Positions 1 through 11,531 of a stretch of DNA of 64,000 nucleotides are shown piece by piece. Location: NCBI GenBank assembly GCA_027922465.2, contig BQMF02000058.1:1054001-1118000 (forward strand), in the 5' to 3' direction. Under the pieces are notes generated by a model. That model ran no database searches and was not told the origin of the DNA. It saw only the letters and a list, made by a program, of their open reading frames with translations. Positions within the stretch are counted from its first letter, which is position 1; the number at the start of each line of letters is the position of its first letter. The position numbers were made by a program, and so were the translations under genes. The stretch comes from Turritopsis dohrnii. Lineage: Eukaryota; Cnidaria; Hydrozoa; Anthoathecata; Oceaniidae.

Positions 1-1320
1 ACAAATAAGCTGAATGATTGTTACTGGATATTTGCCACCCACGTACTCCAAAAAAGTGCATCGACACAATACGAAACTTTAATTTAACCACATTAAATAT
101 AACGAATCCTATAAAAAGATTGTGTATACTGGCGGTAACCAACATATCGTTTGGGCAGCACAAACTTATATAAAGTTTCTATATTGATCTCCTCAGAATG
201 AAAAATATAAATATCACAATAATAATTACTTAGAAATTAAATCTCATATCTAATCTAAAAGTTAAAAACATACGTAGGGAGAAAAGAGATAAGCTGATAT
301 AGCCAGAATACATCAAAAAATTGCTACTAAATATAGTATAAATAGCTGTATAAAAGTGCATATGTTGGTGATGTTGGGGAGGAGCTGAAAGGAAGCTAAG
401 CTGAGCTTTAAAAATCCAAAAGCTTCTAAAAATTGACTTCAAACATGCATACACATACAAAATACACGAAGGTCTTTCATATTGGAACAAAAATAAAACA
501 AGAAATACCTTTTCTTCCACACACCATGCATGTATTGACACTGTTTTCATATTTTAAACTTCAAGAAAACTTCTTTCAAAAAACAGAATAACCACACTGT
601 AATTTAATTTTGTGAACATGATAAGTTCCCAACAGTAATGCAATTCTTTATATAAAATTATAAGCTGTATTAACTTCTTTTAAAGCCATATTTCCATCAA
701 AGAAACTTTTAGCAAACTACTACACACGTTCTTTCGCTGCCATTTTTAAAACGTTTTGTGGACGATCACATGACATGGCGAAAATCAGCAGCCAATAAAC
801 TATCGCTTTTTAAGTGGAGGTGGCTAAATTAGCACCCTTTCGTAGAATTCGGGCATTATGCACCAATCACGATTGAGACGGCTTTTTTATGAACCAATGA
901 AATTTAAGAAACAAATATGCGTAGGTTTGGACAGTAGATGAAAAAAAACGAAGAAAAACACGGACGATCGTAAAGTATTTCTTGCTTACGCAGAAATCCA
1001 AAAAACACGGACGATCGTAAAGTATTTCTTGCTTACGCAGAAATCCAAAAAAACGAAGAAAAACACGGACGATCGTAAAGTATTTCTTGCTTACGCAGAA
1101 ATCCAAAAAATCAGAAAAACACGGACGATCGTAAAGTATTTCTTGCTTACGCAGAAATCCAAAAACGAAGAAAAACACGGACGATCGTAAAGTATTTCTT
1201 GCTTACGCAGAAATCCAAAAAAAACAAAGACGATCGTAAAGTATTTCTTGCTTTGCAGAAATCCAAAAAAAACAAAGACGATCGTAAAGGCTTTCTTGCT
1301 TACGCAGAAATCCAAAAAAT
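1..1320. repeat. Dispersed ~1.3 kb repeat, copy 1 (cut by window edge)
   Basis: This stretch is nearly identical, apart from small indels, to 43,820-44,890 and 45,457-46,475. All three share the same order of landmarks: GAATGATTGTTACTGGATA near the left end, a GGTGATGTTGGGGAGGAGCTG block, then a tail of units containing CGGACGATCGTAAAG. The left end continues beyond the window, because the other copies carry about 270 bp more upstream. No protein is encoded; short minus-strand ORFs here are translations of the minisatellite. It is probably a non-autonomous mobile element or a segmentally dispersed repeat; the class is unknown. Confidence 0.85.
955..1318. repeat. Minisatellite, about 7 units of 40-57 bp
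   Basis: About seven head-to-tail units share a core running from ACGGACGATCGTAAAGTATT to a CTTACGCAGAAATCC end, joined by A-rich linkers of variable length (AAAAACGAAG and variants). The last two units have drifted. The same core occurs about twice at 44,765-44,880 and once at 46,425-46,470, so unit number differs among copies of the host repeat. The central CGATCG palindrome is conserved in all the well-preserved units. Confidence 0.9.
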
Positions 1321-1934
1321 GAGTAAGAACGATTTTTCACCATTATTATCATCATTTCAAATAAGTTTGATAGGCAATTAGATTTGATAAGAAAAAATGG
1401 AAGTACATATTACAAGCATAGATAATTAATGGTAATCGTACTAGGCCCCAGACCATCTTCACGCTGAAGCTGTGCTAGAGATTTAAGTGTATATCATTAG
1501 GTAAGTTGGAGAATATCATGAACACTTGTTACAGATATCAGCATTTGAGATAAAATAAGGTCTGGGAGAAGTAAGAATATTCACTGCCTTAAGAAAATTC
1601 CAGTGTGAGTTTTGAAGTTTCACTAATTGATGCTTATAACCTCGATCCAGCACAGAACAGAACAAAGTAAAGAGGATTCATGCTAAGATGCTTAATTTGT
1701 ACAACCAAAGGTTGCAATTGTTCAGAGAAGCTAGTGCTGACCCTTATTGAGAAGACCACTAAGGATTTATGATCCTTCCTTACACTAAAATTTTGTGCAT
1801 TTATTTAGTTCTCATTGAAAAATCCTATGATATACATTAACACACTAGTAGCAGCACTACTACTTGTGAAGTGCTTACTGTAGAATTTATTTAAAATGAA
1901 AAGTCAATGATCTGCTCAAAAGCTGCTTTTCAAC
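1321..1934. other. No recognisable feature
   Basis: AT-rich sequence between the repeat tail and an RT relic. I see no sustained ORF, RNA gene or terminal repeat. It may be eroded retroelement sequence upstream of the RT fragment. Confidence 0.5.
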
Positions 1935-2405
1935 CTCTTCATGTTCTAGTGCTTTTGATAAGACAGGAAATTTCAAACTTCACTGATGGTAACACCTTAT
2001 GTGTCTGTGGGGAAGTTCTGAATAGACTCCAGATTGACATGGAAATTGCTCTAGATTGGTTTTTTACCTTAAGGGAAGAAATTTTCGCGGGAAGAAAATT
2101 TCGCGAATTTCGCGAGTCCTATTGTTTTATAACAAAAGACTATTGTTCTAGAACAATGGAAATTCGAAAATTCGCGAAAATTAATTCCCGCGAAAATTTC
2201 TTCCCTTAAGGTAGGTTGCAAATGCTGACAATTTCTAGGCAATTTTCTTAGACCAAAAACAACAGCATCAACAATAACTTGCGATCAGCAAGAATTTGTA
2301 GTTCAAAATCAGTTGAACTTCTAGGCATTACCATAGATGATCAGTAAAGTTTTTATCCACATAATAGCAAGATCTGTAAAAAACAAAGGCCCTGTTGAGG
2401 ATATA
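1935..2405 (+). pseudogene. Non-LTR-type reverse transcriptase relic, split by a MITE
   Basis: Conceptual translation shows the back half of an RT palm. A degenerate FTDGNTL stands where FADDNTL is usual, followed by MEIALDWF. The MITE at 2,073-2,205 interrupts here. Sequence resumes with ANADNF, a stop-broken AIFL, and then SVELLGITIDDQ followed by a KICKK stretch, the usual succession in LINE-type RTs. One catalytic Asp is lost and several stops and frame changes are present, so the copy is dead. The family is inferred from motif order; the exact clade is unknown. Confidence 0.65.
2073..2205. mobile_element. 133-bp MITE with TTAA target duplication
   Basis: Perfect terminal inverted repeats begin GGGAAGAAATTTTCGCGGG and are flanked on both sides by TTAA (2,069-2,072 and 2,206-2,209). 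The inverted symmetry continues two bases outside the TTAA. The interior holds a second inverted pair around TATTGTT / AACAATG. TTAA duplications are typical of the piggyBac and Kolobok superfamilies; there is no coding capacity. It sits inside the RT relic, so it inserted after that copy arrived. Confidence 0.85.
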
Positions 2406-3015
2406 AAATTATCTGATAAAGCCACTTTGTGGTGAGATAATACCTAATTTTTCAGTAAAGCAAATTTTAGTGAGTTCCATATGGAAGAAAGGGGATTCCC
2501 TGGATCTCTATGATGGAGAACATAATTTACACACTTTTTTTATAAGAAACCTGTTTATAAGAAACTATAGAGCATCAAAAAAGTTACTTTACAGGAAGAA
2601 AGTTTCATGAGGGAAAAAAACGCAAAATTTTAGGGATTTACTTTAGCGAATGAGTGATTAAAATCTATTTTGCGTAAAATAATCTATTGCATTCAACTGG
2701 AAAAGTGAATTTTTTTTTTCTCTAAATATTTTGGGATTTTGACAAATAAAACAGAGATTTCTTTACATTAATCATATATAATTTTTTCTTTCTAATCAGA
2801 AAATTATTTAAGTAGAAAAAACATCAAAGCTCATCATATTCCCACTCAAAGCCATCACTTGATGAGTGAGTGCGAAAAGGAAATAGCACCGTATGGAATA
2901 ACTGTGAAGCTTAGTTTGGGACTTAAAGAGAACAAACTCAGTTTTACTAGCATTTAAAGCTCTATTTTGTTAACTTTTAAGCTAGGCAGAATGACACTTC
3001 GAGTAGACTATAAAA
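2406..3015. other. No recognisable feature
   Basis: AT-rich, no ORF of note and no identified repeat. The stretch ends at the left arm of the inverted-repeat element that follows. Confidence 0.5.
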
Positions 3016-4225
3016 GGGATCCTGTGATGAAAAATTATTTTTTGGGACATGATAGAGCTCTAAAAGTTGATTAACAAGTCTTTTTATAGTTTTTGAAAAT
3101 TTGTTCTCCTTTCGCTGATATTTTAATTTAAAAATATAAAATTATGCAATGAGAAATTTTAACTACTCACTTATCAGTTAGGACCACTCGACCAGAATTC
3201 GTCGCTAAAATAATCGTGATTTATTATAAAGAATTGCCTCGATAATTTTATTTTACTCTCCTATTTGAATATATCCGATTGAATGATGACGATCTAGCAT
3301 AGCAACGACATAGAAACATAGCTCTAGGGAAAATTTGACACAGTAAATTTTTTTTATTTTGGGGGTGGCGAAACTTTATGCAAAAACAAAACTTTTTACC
3401 GTGTCAAAGTTTCCCTTTAAGGCTTAGTTCTTCAGAAAATGAAGAAAGAAGAAAACTAACAATTTCTACATCTTCGGAGGAGTACCGCTTTTCTAGCGAT
3501 AAATTAGCATGAGTTTCAATAATGGTCGTAAAATTAAATTTGCGCTATTGTGTGGTGTATATATCGCCAAAGAGATTATTAAAATCATTAACATAACAAT
3601 ACCAAACATTGCAATAATAAATTTTCGGGAAGCTTTCGGAATGAATAATTCAAACGAACGAATGGTTATTACATTGCTTCACCCTTAGCTTTAACTTAAA
3701 TGTTTGGCAGTACATCGCTTGAAAAATGTTGAGAAAGTTGCGAGAATTTTTGTGTTCCTGATCTTTTGTGCCTTTAATACTACGATGAACTTCGTCTGTA
3801 TCTCGACGAATTCTATTCGCATATTCTCGGGCTTCATAGAAAAAAAACAAATGATTTGTTGTGGACAATTTATTTATATCAACGTGAATGTACAAAGTAA
3901 AGAGTCCTAAGTTATAAATTAAATCAGATTGATAATTACTTCTTTCACGATTTTACAATACATTTCTCAATCTTGTATTCTCAAATCAGAAGAAAACGTT
4001 GTGAATGCACTTCGTCGTGTGGCTGTCATAAAGTAGTATGAAACGCTTTTATCGCAAGTTTTGGTCGAGTGGTCCTAACTGCTGCATAAATCTAATATCT
4101 AAGATCTTGAGAAATTGAGATATCTCGAAGACAACAAAGAATTATAAAAAACTGTAAAAAACTTGTTAATCAAATTTTAGAGCTCTATCATGTCTCAAAA
4201 AATAATTTTTCATCACAGGATCCCC
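3016..4225. mobile_element. Outer inverted-repeat element hosting a nested transposon
   Basis: The segment 3,016-3,099, starting GGGATCCTGTGATGAAAAAT, is repeated in inverted orientation at about 4,147-4,225 with few mismatches. Between the arms lies a second complete element (3,175-4,081) with different ends. The simplest reading is an older inverted-repeat transposon of about 0.3 kb interrupted by a later insertion. The exact outer termini and target duplication are unclear. Confidence 0.6.
3175..4081. mobile_element. 907-bp TIR element, family 'CAGTTAGG', copy 1
   Basis: Termini are CAGTTAGGACCACTCGACCA at the left and its exact complement at the right, with imperfect pairing for about 15 bp further in. 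The interior matches both ends of the larger element at 42,529-46,982 and a decayed copy at 4,711-5,305. It has no transposase, so it is non-autonomous. No clear target duplication surrounds this copy, while the second copy has AGTAT on both sides. Superfamily not assigned. Confidence 0.8.
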
Positions 4226-4710
4226 CTTTAAAATTCTTATAACCCACACAGTCTCGTACATAACACATGTTTAAAACAAGCGCTTCGCCTTTTTCTTTGA
4301 ACGTTCGGTTCCGTAACATAAACATGTAAATAAAGGACGCCGAACCTTCGGTGTCTTGGAGAACAGCTACCTGACGGAACAGGACAGTAGATGAAAATAT
4401 GACTTCTACTAGTTCGTTGTACTTTCCTGGGCAATTTTTGAACGTAAGTTAAACTTATGAATTTTCAATAAACTACTTTTCATTCAAAAGAGTTTGCGAA
4501 GATTCGTGTGGCAAACTGCACACGGCTAACTTTTGTGACACTTTCATTATTCGTCATTTGTGTGTTTTTTATCCAATCAATGAATGCCAAAATGAATGAA
4601 TGATTAGGATGGATGATGATGTATATAAAACCAAATTTATGCGACTTTATATAATTAAGAATCTTGAAGTGTATACACGTATAGAGAGCATCATTACCTT
4701 GCGATAATAA
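4226..4710. other. No recognisable feature
   Basis: Moderately AT-rich spacer with no convincing gene. A 65-codon minus-strand ORF (4,237-4,434) has no recognisable motif and no coding support. Confidence 0.4.
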
Positions 4711-5305
4711 TCAAGACCACTCGATCAAAAATTGCAATAAAAAGCATTTGATACTGCTTTATGACAGCCATACGAAGAATAGAATAGAATAAAATAATAT
4801 TTATTCATTACGAAAAAAAAATTAGATACAAAAAGTAATTAAAAGAAGTGCATTCATAACTTCTTTTTTTTTTTATGAATGTTTACCCAGGATAGTCTCT
4901 TCAGTTCCTTATTAAGGTACTGTTATCAATGAGGGTCCTGCAAAGGAGGTCCTATAGCATTTAAAGTCCCCATTTGGGCTACATAAGCTGTAATGACAAA
5001 AACCGCTCAATTAGACAGCCACCCTAGACATCATTCCTACTCTCTTGCTGAAAAAGCAGAGAGGAGCAGATTCACACTGTTATAGTCGCTGGCATGACTC
5101 GGTGGGAGATTGAACCCGCAACCTCCCGAACAGGAAGCGAGCACTCTACCACAAGGCTACCAGTCGGTACTTCTGATTTGAGATACAAAATCTAAAATTA
5201 TTGTAAAATCCTGAAAATAGAGTAGTTATCAATTTGATATAAAATTTGTAATTTGGAACTCTTTACTCTGTAATATTCTTGTTGATATAAATGAATTGTC
5301 CTAAA
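4711..5305 (-). mobile_element. Decayed copy of the CAGTTAGG element, interrupted by a SINE
   Basis: Reading the plus strand from AAGACCACTCGATCAAAAAT, the segment follows the reverse complement of the right half of the 907-bp element: ACTGCTTTATGACAGCCA, then AAGTGCATTCATAACTTC, then TTCTGATTTGAGATACAA, ending near TTGTTGATATAAATGAATTG. Divergence is much higher than between the other copies, marking an older insertion. A short A/T-rich insert (about 4,785-4,845) and the SINE at 4,865-5,168 break it up. Confidence 0.7.
4865..5168 (-). mobile_element. tRNA-derived SINE
   Basis: On the minus strand the head, starting at about 5,168, carries a tRNA-like pol III promoter: an A box within TAGCCTTGTGGTAGAGTGC and a B box GGTTCAATCTCC about 35 bp later. 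A tRNA-unrelated body follows, and the element ends in a run of T on the plus strand (poly-A tail) at 4,865-4,873. ACTTCT at 4,859-4,864 and 5,169-5,174 is a target site duplication. The host copy of the older element is otherwise collinear across the insertion. No second copy was seen in this window. Confidence 0.8.
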
Positions 5306-6049
5306 CGATTGATTCTGTTCGAAAATAAAATTTGTTTTTATTCCCTCTCAATTCAATTAAAGTTGGTTTTTTCTATAAACAAATAATGCACAATACAAAA
5401 AATTCAATTAAATTTAATACCCTATTTTTTCTTTAAAAATGACATTTTTTAAAAGTAGATATAAAATGTTTTGCTTCATAACTTTTTAAGAAATAGACGA
5501 AATTTAAGATATCAAAATCTAAGTTAATCTTTCGTCTTTCAGGTAAAAAAAATCTCTAGATGTATAACAGAGTATTATTTTTCAAAATATCAGTTCAAAC
5601 GTATACACTTTTTTTGGCGCACTCGGTATTATGTAGATCTGAAAATTCACATTTTATAAAAAATTTTGACCTAGTTAGATATCCTTTTCAAGACATTTTT
5701 ATGTTTTCTGAACCTTCTCCCATAACTATTGACTCATTTTTTAAACCTGCAATTTTAAAAAACAAAACCAATCATGTCTTGCAAAGATAATGTCAGAAAT
5801 CTTTCAAATTATATAAACGGGTCAATAGTTATGAGAGTGAACTGGAATAAAGCCATTATTCAATATATATACCAATTAAGTGTCACAAAAATGCTCATAA
5901 CTATTGATGCTGTGCTCTATCAAAATAACAATTTTGTTAGTTGAGGCCATCCAAAAAGTATTATTATACATGTATATATTATGTATAATCTGTTTTCCCA
6001 CTTTCTTCACTTTTTCGTTTTTGCTAGTTTCATCCAGACCCTTAAGCCT
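5306..6049. other. No recognisable feature
   Basis: AT-rich spacer. Short ORFs (for example 5,560-5,790 +) show no motif, no coding bias I can see and no splice context. Confidence 0.4.
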
Positions 6050-6791
6050 AGTGTTCACCAACGCGCTAAAACATTAATGCAAATGATCAATAAAAAAAAA
6101 AGATTCGTGCATAGATGGACACCTTAACGCAAATAACTAAAGCAAGAAAAATTAGGCGCGCGCAAATTTTTAACGCCAAAATTTTGGTTAGAACAAAAAA
6201 TAAGAAATGAAAACTTTTTCATTTCTTATTTTTGGTTATAACGAAAAAATATTCAGAAGTCAAAGAAATGCCGATGATCTTTAGCATGTGGTGCTATTTA
6301 ATAACAAAAAATCTATTGTGATATGGGAATGCGTTTAAGATATTTTTAAAACTCATGGAAATGCGAGATAAAATAATGCTATTGAGCCAAAAACGATAAA
6401 AATAAAACATGGGAAGAAAAAAAAGTAATTAAAAATAATGGTCCTCCTTATTTGAAACTCTCATTATATTAAAAAGTCTTGTTGCATCATACACTTCTTG
6501 GTCCTTGTAAATATCCTGTACCCAAAAAGCCCTCTTTTTATGAGCATTTGTTCTTCAATGACGTCTTTTTCGTAGCAACATTACTGGCAAAATATCAAGT
6601 GCGTTTTCCTCTTCACAATTCATTTCTGCTATGTTTCTCTATACTTGATCGTTTCAAAACATTTTAATAAAATTCAATGGACACACGTTTGCGTTTAGTT
6701 TTTGCGCCAGACATTCTGGCGCCGGGGATAAATTTTATATCTAATTATTTGCATTTATCATAGGCGCTTTGTTGAAGCTTTGGTGGACACT
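6050..6791. mobile_element. 742-bp TIR element, no coding capacity
   Basis: The left end AGTGTTCACCAA and the right end TTGGTGGACACT are inverted, and similarity continues inward (GCGC, then an ATGCAAAT-type block). A strong internal hairpin at about 6,187-6,240 pairs AAATAAGAAATGAAAA with TTTTCATTTCTTATTT. It looks like a non-autonomous DNA transposon; the superfamily and target duplication are unresolved. Confidence 0.55.
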
Positions 6792-6841
6792 CAGCTTTAA
6801 AGACTATTCTCTTTTACTTACATTTCAAGAACATTATTGTA

Positions 6842-7561
6842 TACCGTATTTGCCAGTGTATAGGTCAACTTTGTGTATAAGTCGAACAGTGAATATGAAA
6901 GTTTAAATAGATGCGAGATCGTTAAGCCGGGTGTATAAGTCGAACCTAAACTTGATCATCTTTCATCTGATCAAACGTGGAAAGTGCTTTTTTTTTTCAC
7001 GGCAAAGAAAACTGGTTTTCTAAACTTGTCATGCATACATTTTATCAATAATTTGCAGAAGTAATCTACATGAACTCACACCGGCGTGAAAATACAAGAT
7101 TGAACATGTGCATTGAGTTATTTCGTGTGATTTGTTGTGTTCTTTGTATCATTGTGTTTATCAGGTTCACACTTTCTAAAACTAAATACATTTCAAGCAT
7201 AATAATTATATTGACATCGTTATACACAAAACTATGTTAGTTTCCTTGTCATTTACGAATTAATTAAAACGAACCATGTTTGGTCATTTTTTGCTGAGAC
7301 ATATTAATTTTTCTTTTTCTTTTACCTGCGTACCAGAACAGGTGCGCAATGATTCATTCATTGTTTGCTTAATTGATTAAGATCAGAGCACAGAGGGTGA
7401 GTGTAAAAAAATTGCATGAATGATTTTTTTAACGATTTTAAGTTTAGCGATAATGATTAAAGTAACGATGATGAAATTGACCTGATGTATAAGTCGACAC
7501 CTGACTTTAAGCACTAAATTAACATATAAAAATATTGACTTATACACCGGCAAATACGGTA
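6842..7561. mobile_element. 720-bp TIR element beginning TACCGTATTTGCC
   Basis: The left terminus TACCGTATTTGCCAGTGTAT and the right terminus are inverted copies over about 27 bp with two mismatches, including a probable TA target duplication. Internal copies of GTGTATAAGTCGAAC lie close to the left end and a related GATGTATAAGTCGAC close to the right, suggesting subterminal transposase-binding repeats. No transposase is encoded. The interior has drifted and carries only chance ORFs. Confidence 0.75.
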
Positions 7562-8100
7562 GGCATTTCATTGTCCTTTCCCTCAGGATTATAAAAAAGT
7601 GTGTACCAGAATGAGAATAATCTTTTAGATCATTTACAGGACACATGCTATTGCACAGATAGAATATCTCTCAATAAACTGCAAATGGAAATAAATGAAT
7701 AAATAAACAGTATTCATTGGGCATTCAAGTCACAAATGTAACATTGACATTAATATGAAATACTAAATGCTGTTTAGCAGTAGCATAAAAGCACAAAACC
7801 AATGCTTGTTTTTCTTTCAACACCCTCTCTGTCAGGAATAATTGTTTGGCTCCCTATCATCTCCACCTATCTGAGTTTATATATTTCATATATTTTTAAT
7901 GGTCTCTTTTTGTTATTGTACTCATAGCCAAAAAATGTTGATGTAGTTAATTGGCACTCAAAGATATTTTATGCCTTAGATCATATTTATGGTTTCTATT
8001 TTTTTGCCATGCAATAAATGGTGTCGTTTCTATGATTCAACTTCTAGATTGTCAAGGTTTAACTCAAATTACACTATTCTTACAGAAACAGAAAGTGAAG
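7562..8100. other. Upstream region of the MDM1-like gene
   Basis: No repeat or ORF of note. It must hold the promoter and perhaps a 5' UTR exon of the plus-strand gene starting at 8,101; a TTCTTACAG acceptor-like site lies about 13 bp before the chosen ATG. Confidence 0.4.
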
Positions 8101-11069
8101 ATGAAGGTTCGATTGACATCTCCATTAAAATATGTTTGAATGAAAATAAAATTTTTTACATTAGCTGATTTTACTTCAATTCCATAAAGGTTCATGTTTC
8201 TCAATAATACAATAAACTACACAGGCATAAAACTTTAAATTTTCACCATAGTATAAGTGTTAACAGTACTTTATTCACTATTTTAGTGGCTGTATGAAAC
8301 AGAATACAATCGCAGCTTTTGCAAAAAGAATTCATTTTTAAACAAGGAAAGTTTAATACGTGATACATCAGCTTTCAATGAAAATCTATCAGGGCCATTG
8401 GTTCTGAACACAACATGTTCTGTTGCTGTGCAAACAGATAATAGAGAGCAACCAAGAAAGGGTATTTTGAAGCAGATACAAACAGATTTTGAAGATCAAT
8501 CAAGGAAAAGTATCTTGAAAAAGGTCAGTTAAAGCAACCTTTAAAACCAAACCTTCTTTATGTGCATAATGTTGTGGTGAAAATATTTTCTGTAGTATGA
8601 TTGAGTCAATAAACATTTCTTTGACTATGGGAATCAATCAGAATGCGAGAGCTTTTCTGCCACAACATTTTCCACCAAGTGAAGTCTAATTCTTTTTTCT
8701 TGCCTAATATATAAGCTATATAATACCATAATGAATACAAGAAATAGAAGGTTATCTGTGTGAATAATTAGATTGGAGGTTTATAATTCTGAGTTACACT
8801 TTGTCCCAAACTGAGTTGCTAATCCAGATTTTTTTTTTATTTTTTGTTTGCCTGAGCATGAAACTATTAGTTTGGAAATAACAAATCTCATTACTTTAGC
8901 GTAATCTGCTCTACCGCGTGTATCGAGCACTCTAGTGAATAAGAGATACCAACAAGAAGATATATTTTGTAGTAGATGTACAAGTTTTCGTTGAAACTGT
9001 TTGAATATTTAGTTCACTTTTATTTATTTATGTTTTCGCAGTAGTAGAGCTCATGATTTTCTATATAAATTACACAGGTGTTACTCAATAGCAGGTCTGG
9101 AGGAAACATAAATCACAAGAATTGTTCAATTCTGCTTTCGAATGGTTTGCCTTCTTACTTTTTCTAGGAATCCGGAATACAAACATCCATAAATGAGGAG
9201 AGAAAAACAAATAATAAAGTTGGGCAAAATGAAAACCATGCAAAAGAAAAAAAAAATGACATAAGACATAAAAATTTGGTGAAAGAAAAAGGCTATAAAT
9301 TAGAAAAACCAAGGCATCGCAGTGATACATACGATGGTATTGAAAAAGGTAACAATAATGAAAGAAGTTCAGAGCGGAATGGAAGGTATTATGCTCGCAT
9401 TTTAGACGTTGTTGCAGGGATGAATTCATCAAGCTATCATCGAAGTCCTTTCATACAGAGTAAAAAGCGAATTAAACACAAAGGTGATGCAGTTAACTTG
9501 AGTTCTTGTTTCAATGATAAAACATTACGAGATATTGTTGCATTGCAGAATGAGCCAGCCTTCCAAAAGAAACGCATTTCTTGTTATTCAAAAAATCATA
9601 ATATATTGCGTACAAACACCGTAGAAGAACCCGTCAAAGAACAGAATGATCTCCCTTCTCGTGAAAAACCAAATGAGGTAGAATTTTAACCATTACACTT
9701 ACGCCTTGATCTTTGACTCTGTTTCTCCCATTTTGCCCAAACGTAAAATGTTTTTATAACTTCCATTAAATGATGCCAGCAATGGAAGGACGTAATACAT
9801 CATTTTTTGTTTTTATTGTCTTTTAGGATATGGATGTAATTCAAGAGAAAATACCAAATCTTTCATTAATGAGATACCAAGATTACAGACCCAAATCCAC
9901 ACAGGGGTTTTACCGCACTACTTATGATGATGAGTTTCAATATGAAACTAGTCTTATTGAGCCACCACTCCTTGCAGCTGAAAAACGACTGAAGATGAAG
10001 GAACGGCTTTGGAAAATGCGTCGCAGTTCCACTTCTGACTTAACCAAAGAGGACAGTAATTGCAGAAAAGATTACGACAAAGAGTACGGTTTTGTATTTT
10101 GCATTAGTCTGACTTTATTTTATGAAATGAGTTTCTGTTATTTCTGCTGTTTCAGTCGATACCAAACAGAATATAATGGACGCTACCAGTGGAATCTTCT
10201 TGGAGGTGATAATAAGAAGGTATAAGGGTTTATTTGAGAAGTCTTAAAACATGTTTTTTATGCATCTTTTGATACATCATCTTGCGTTTCATTAAATCTA
10301 AACAGCATCCTAATTCATTAAAAGCGTGCATACTTCAGAAATGAAGACTAAATTCTCAAATTGAAGCGTTTCTTTTCTAACGTGTTATCTTTGTCAAAGT
10401 CCACATATATAAACGTCGTGCTGGTCGAAATAAAGGCTGGTTTACATGTAAACAATTCATAGTTTGTGTACCCTACTTCGATCCAATTCAATTGATGATT
10501 TAATTTCTGTGTTTACAACGTAACTTTTTCCCCAAACCTTTCTACAATCCTGCACATGCCCAATAATGAATTCTAATTCCTTTATTCACGCGATCTATTC
10601 ATGAAAACGGTATACCCGTTTTTTATCCGTCATTCGCAAATTCTATGCTGATTATTTTTTTGGCGAATTTGTTTTTCAGGACATTAAAAAACATTACACA
10701 GACATATCGAAAGATGTTAACGCCCGCCGCCATCAAGATGAAGATGTGAGGAGGGACGAAGAATTTTATGATTATTACGATCAGGTGTGTGTATATTTAC
10801 GCCTTTTTGTTTCATAAGATCACGTGACTGCCATAGGGCGTTCTTGTTTACTCCATATTTCTTCAAGATTTTCAGTTGATGTAACAATTATTATTTTTAA
10901 TGTTTGTTGACAGGTCTTGCAAAATCGGATTATAGCTTATCAGCCTGTACTAGAAAATTATGCTCAAATGTACTCGAGTAAAAATCGCAAAAACGAAAGT
11001 AAAGACGTATCGACAAGGTCTGGACGCCCTTTATACGATCCGAAAAAGTACACGAATGATGATGCGTAA
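8101..11069 (+). CDS. MDM1-like protein with (S/T)EYxxxF repeats (tentative)
   Basis: Seven exons join in frame to about 453 aa: 8,101-8,133, 8,287-8,523, 9,168-9,677, 9,827-10,083, 10,156-10,219, 10,680-10,784 and 10,914-11,069 (stop TAA). All junctions have GT-AG introns. Two motifs, YETEYNRSF near the N-terminus and YQTEYNGRYQW near residue 350, match the SEYxxxF-type repeats by which vertebrate MDM1 binds microtubules at centrioles. The residues after the first motif (KKNSFLNKES) also resemble the start of MDM1. The rest is charged and low in complexity. The first exon is only 11 codons with a weak GTTTGA donor, so the start is uncertain. CCSAP-type proteins carry a similar motif and are the alternative. 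The nearest poly(A) signal, AATAAA, is at 11,162. Confidence 0.6.
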
Positions 11070-11531
11070 GTGATTAGGGTGGCGTAGGTGATTAGGGTGA
11101 TGTGTAATAAAAAATGACTGAAAATGATAGATGATGTGTATGAAGAATGATTGATTTGATTAATAAAATGAATTATTTTTGTAACGATTTGTATCTATGA
11201 TACCTTTTTTTTTACAAATTTAACTGAATTGTATAGAATATATAATATTGTTTTAACAAATATCGTAAATTTATCCAACAGCCAAAGAAAGTGATCAACA
11301 CGATTGTATACTTTCTCTCAGAAAGGTACAACAGATCGCAACCTCTTGTTTCTCACTTGTACGGTGACGAATGGTATGTTACTCTGCATAACTATTACAA
11401 TCAAAAAAAAAAATAAATTAATCGTTAAAAAATCCATTATATTACAAAATTATTAAAAAAAAACCTAAAAGAATTAAATTATATATACATATGTATATTA
11501 AGGTTATAAATTATAAAATTTAAAATTTATT
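11070..11531. other. 3' UTR of the MDM1-like gene, then AT-rich spacer
   Basis: AATAAA at 11,162-11,167, 93 bp after the stop codon, is a plausible cleavage signal for the upstream gene. Beyond it lies very AT-rich sequence with A and TA runs up to the retroelement, and no other feature. Confidence 0.5.

Noticed and set aside
867..1315. Minus-strand ORFs with [18 protein letters not shown] repeats
   Set aside because: They are translations of the minisatellite; the repeat period changes frame between units and no start or splice context exists.
955..1318. Possible CRISPR-like array
   Set aside because: Linkers are short, A-rich and similar to one another, not unique spacers, and the genome is animal.
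9085..9432. 115-codon minus-strand ORF
   Set aside because: Antisense to the large third exon of the MDM1-like gene, which has in-frame splice sites.
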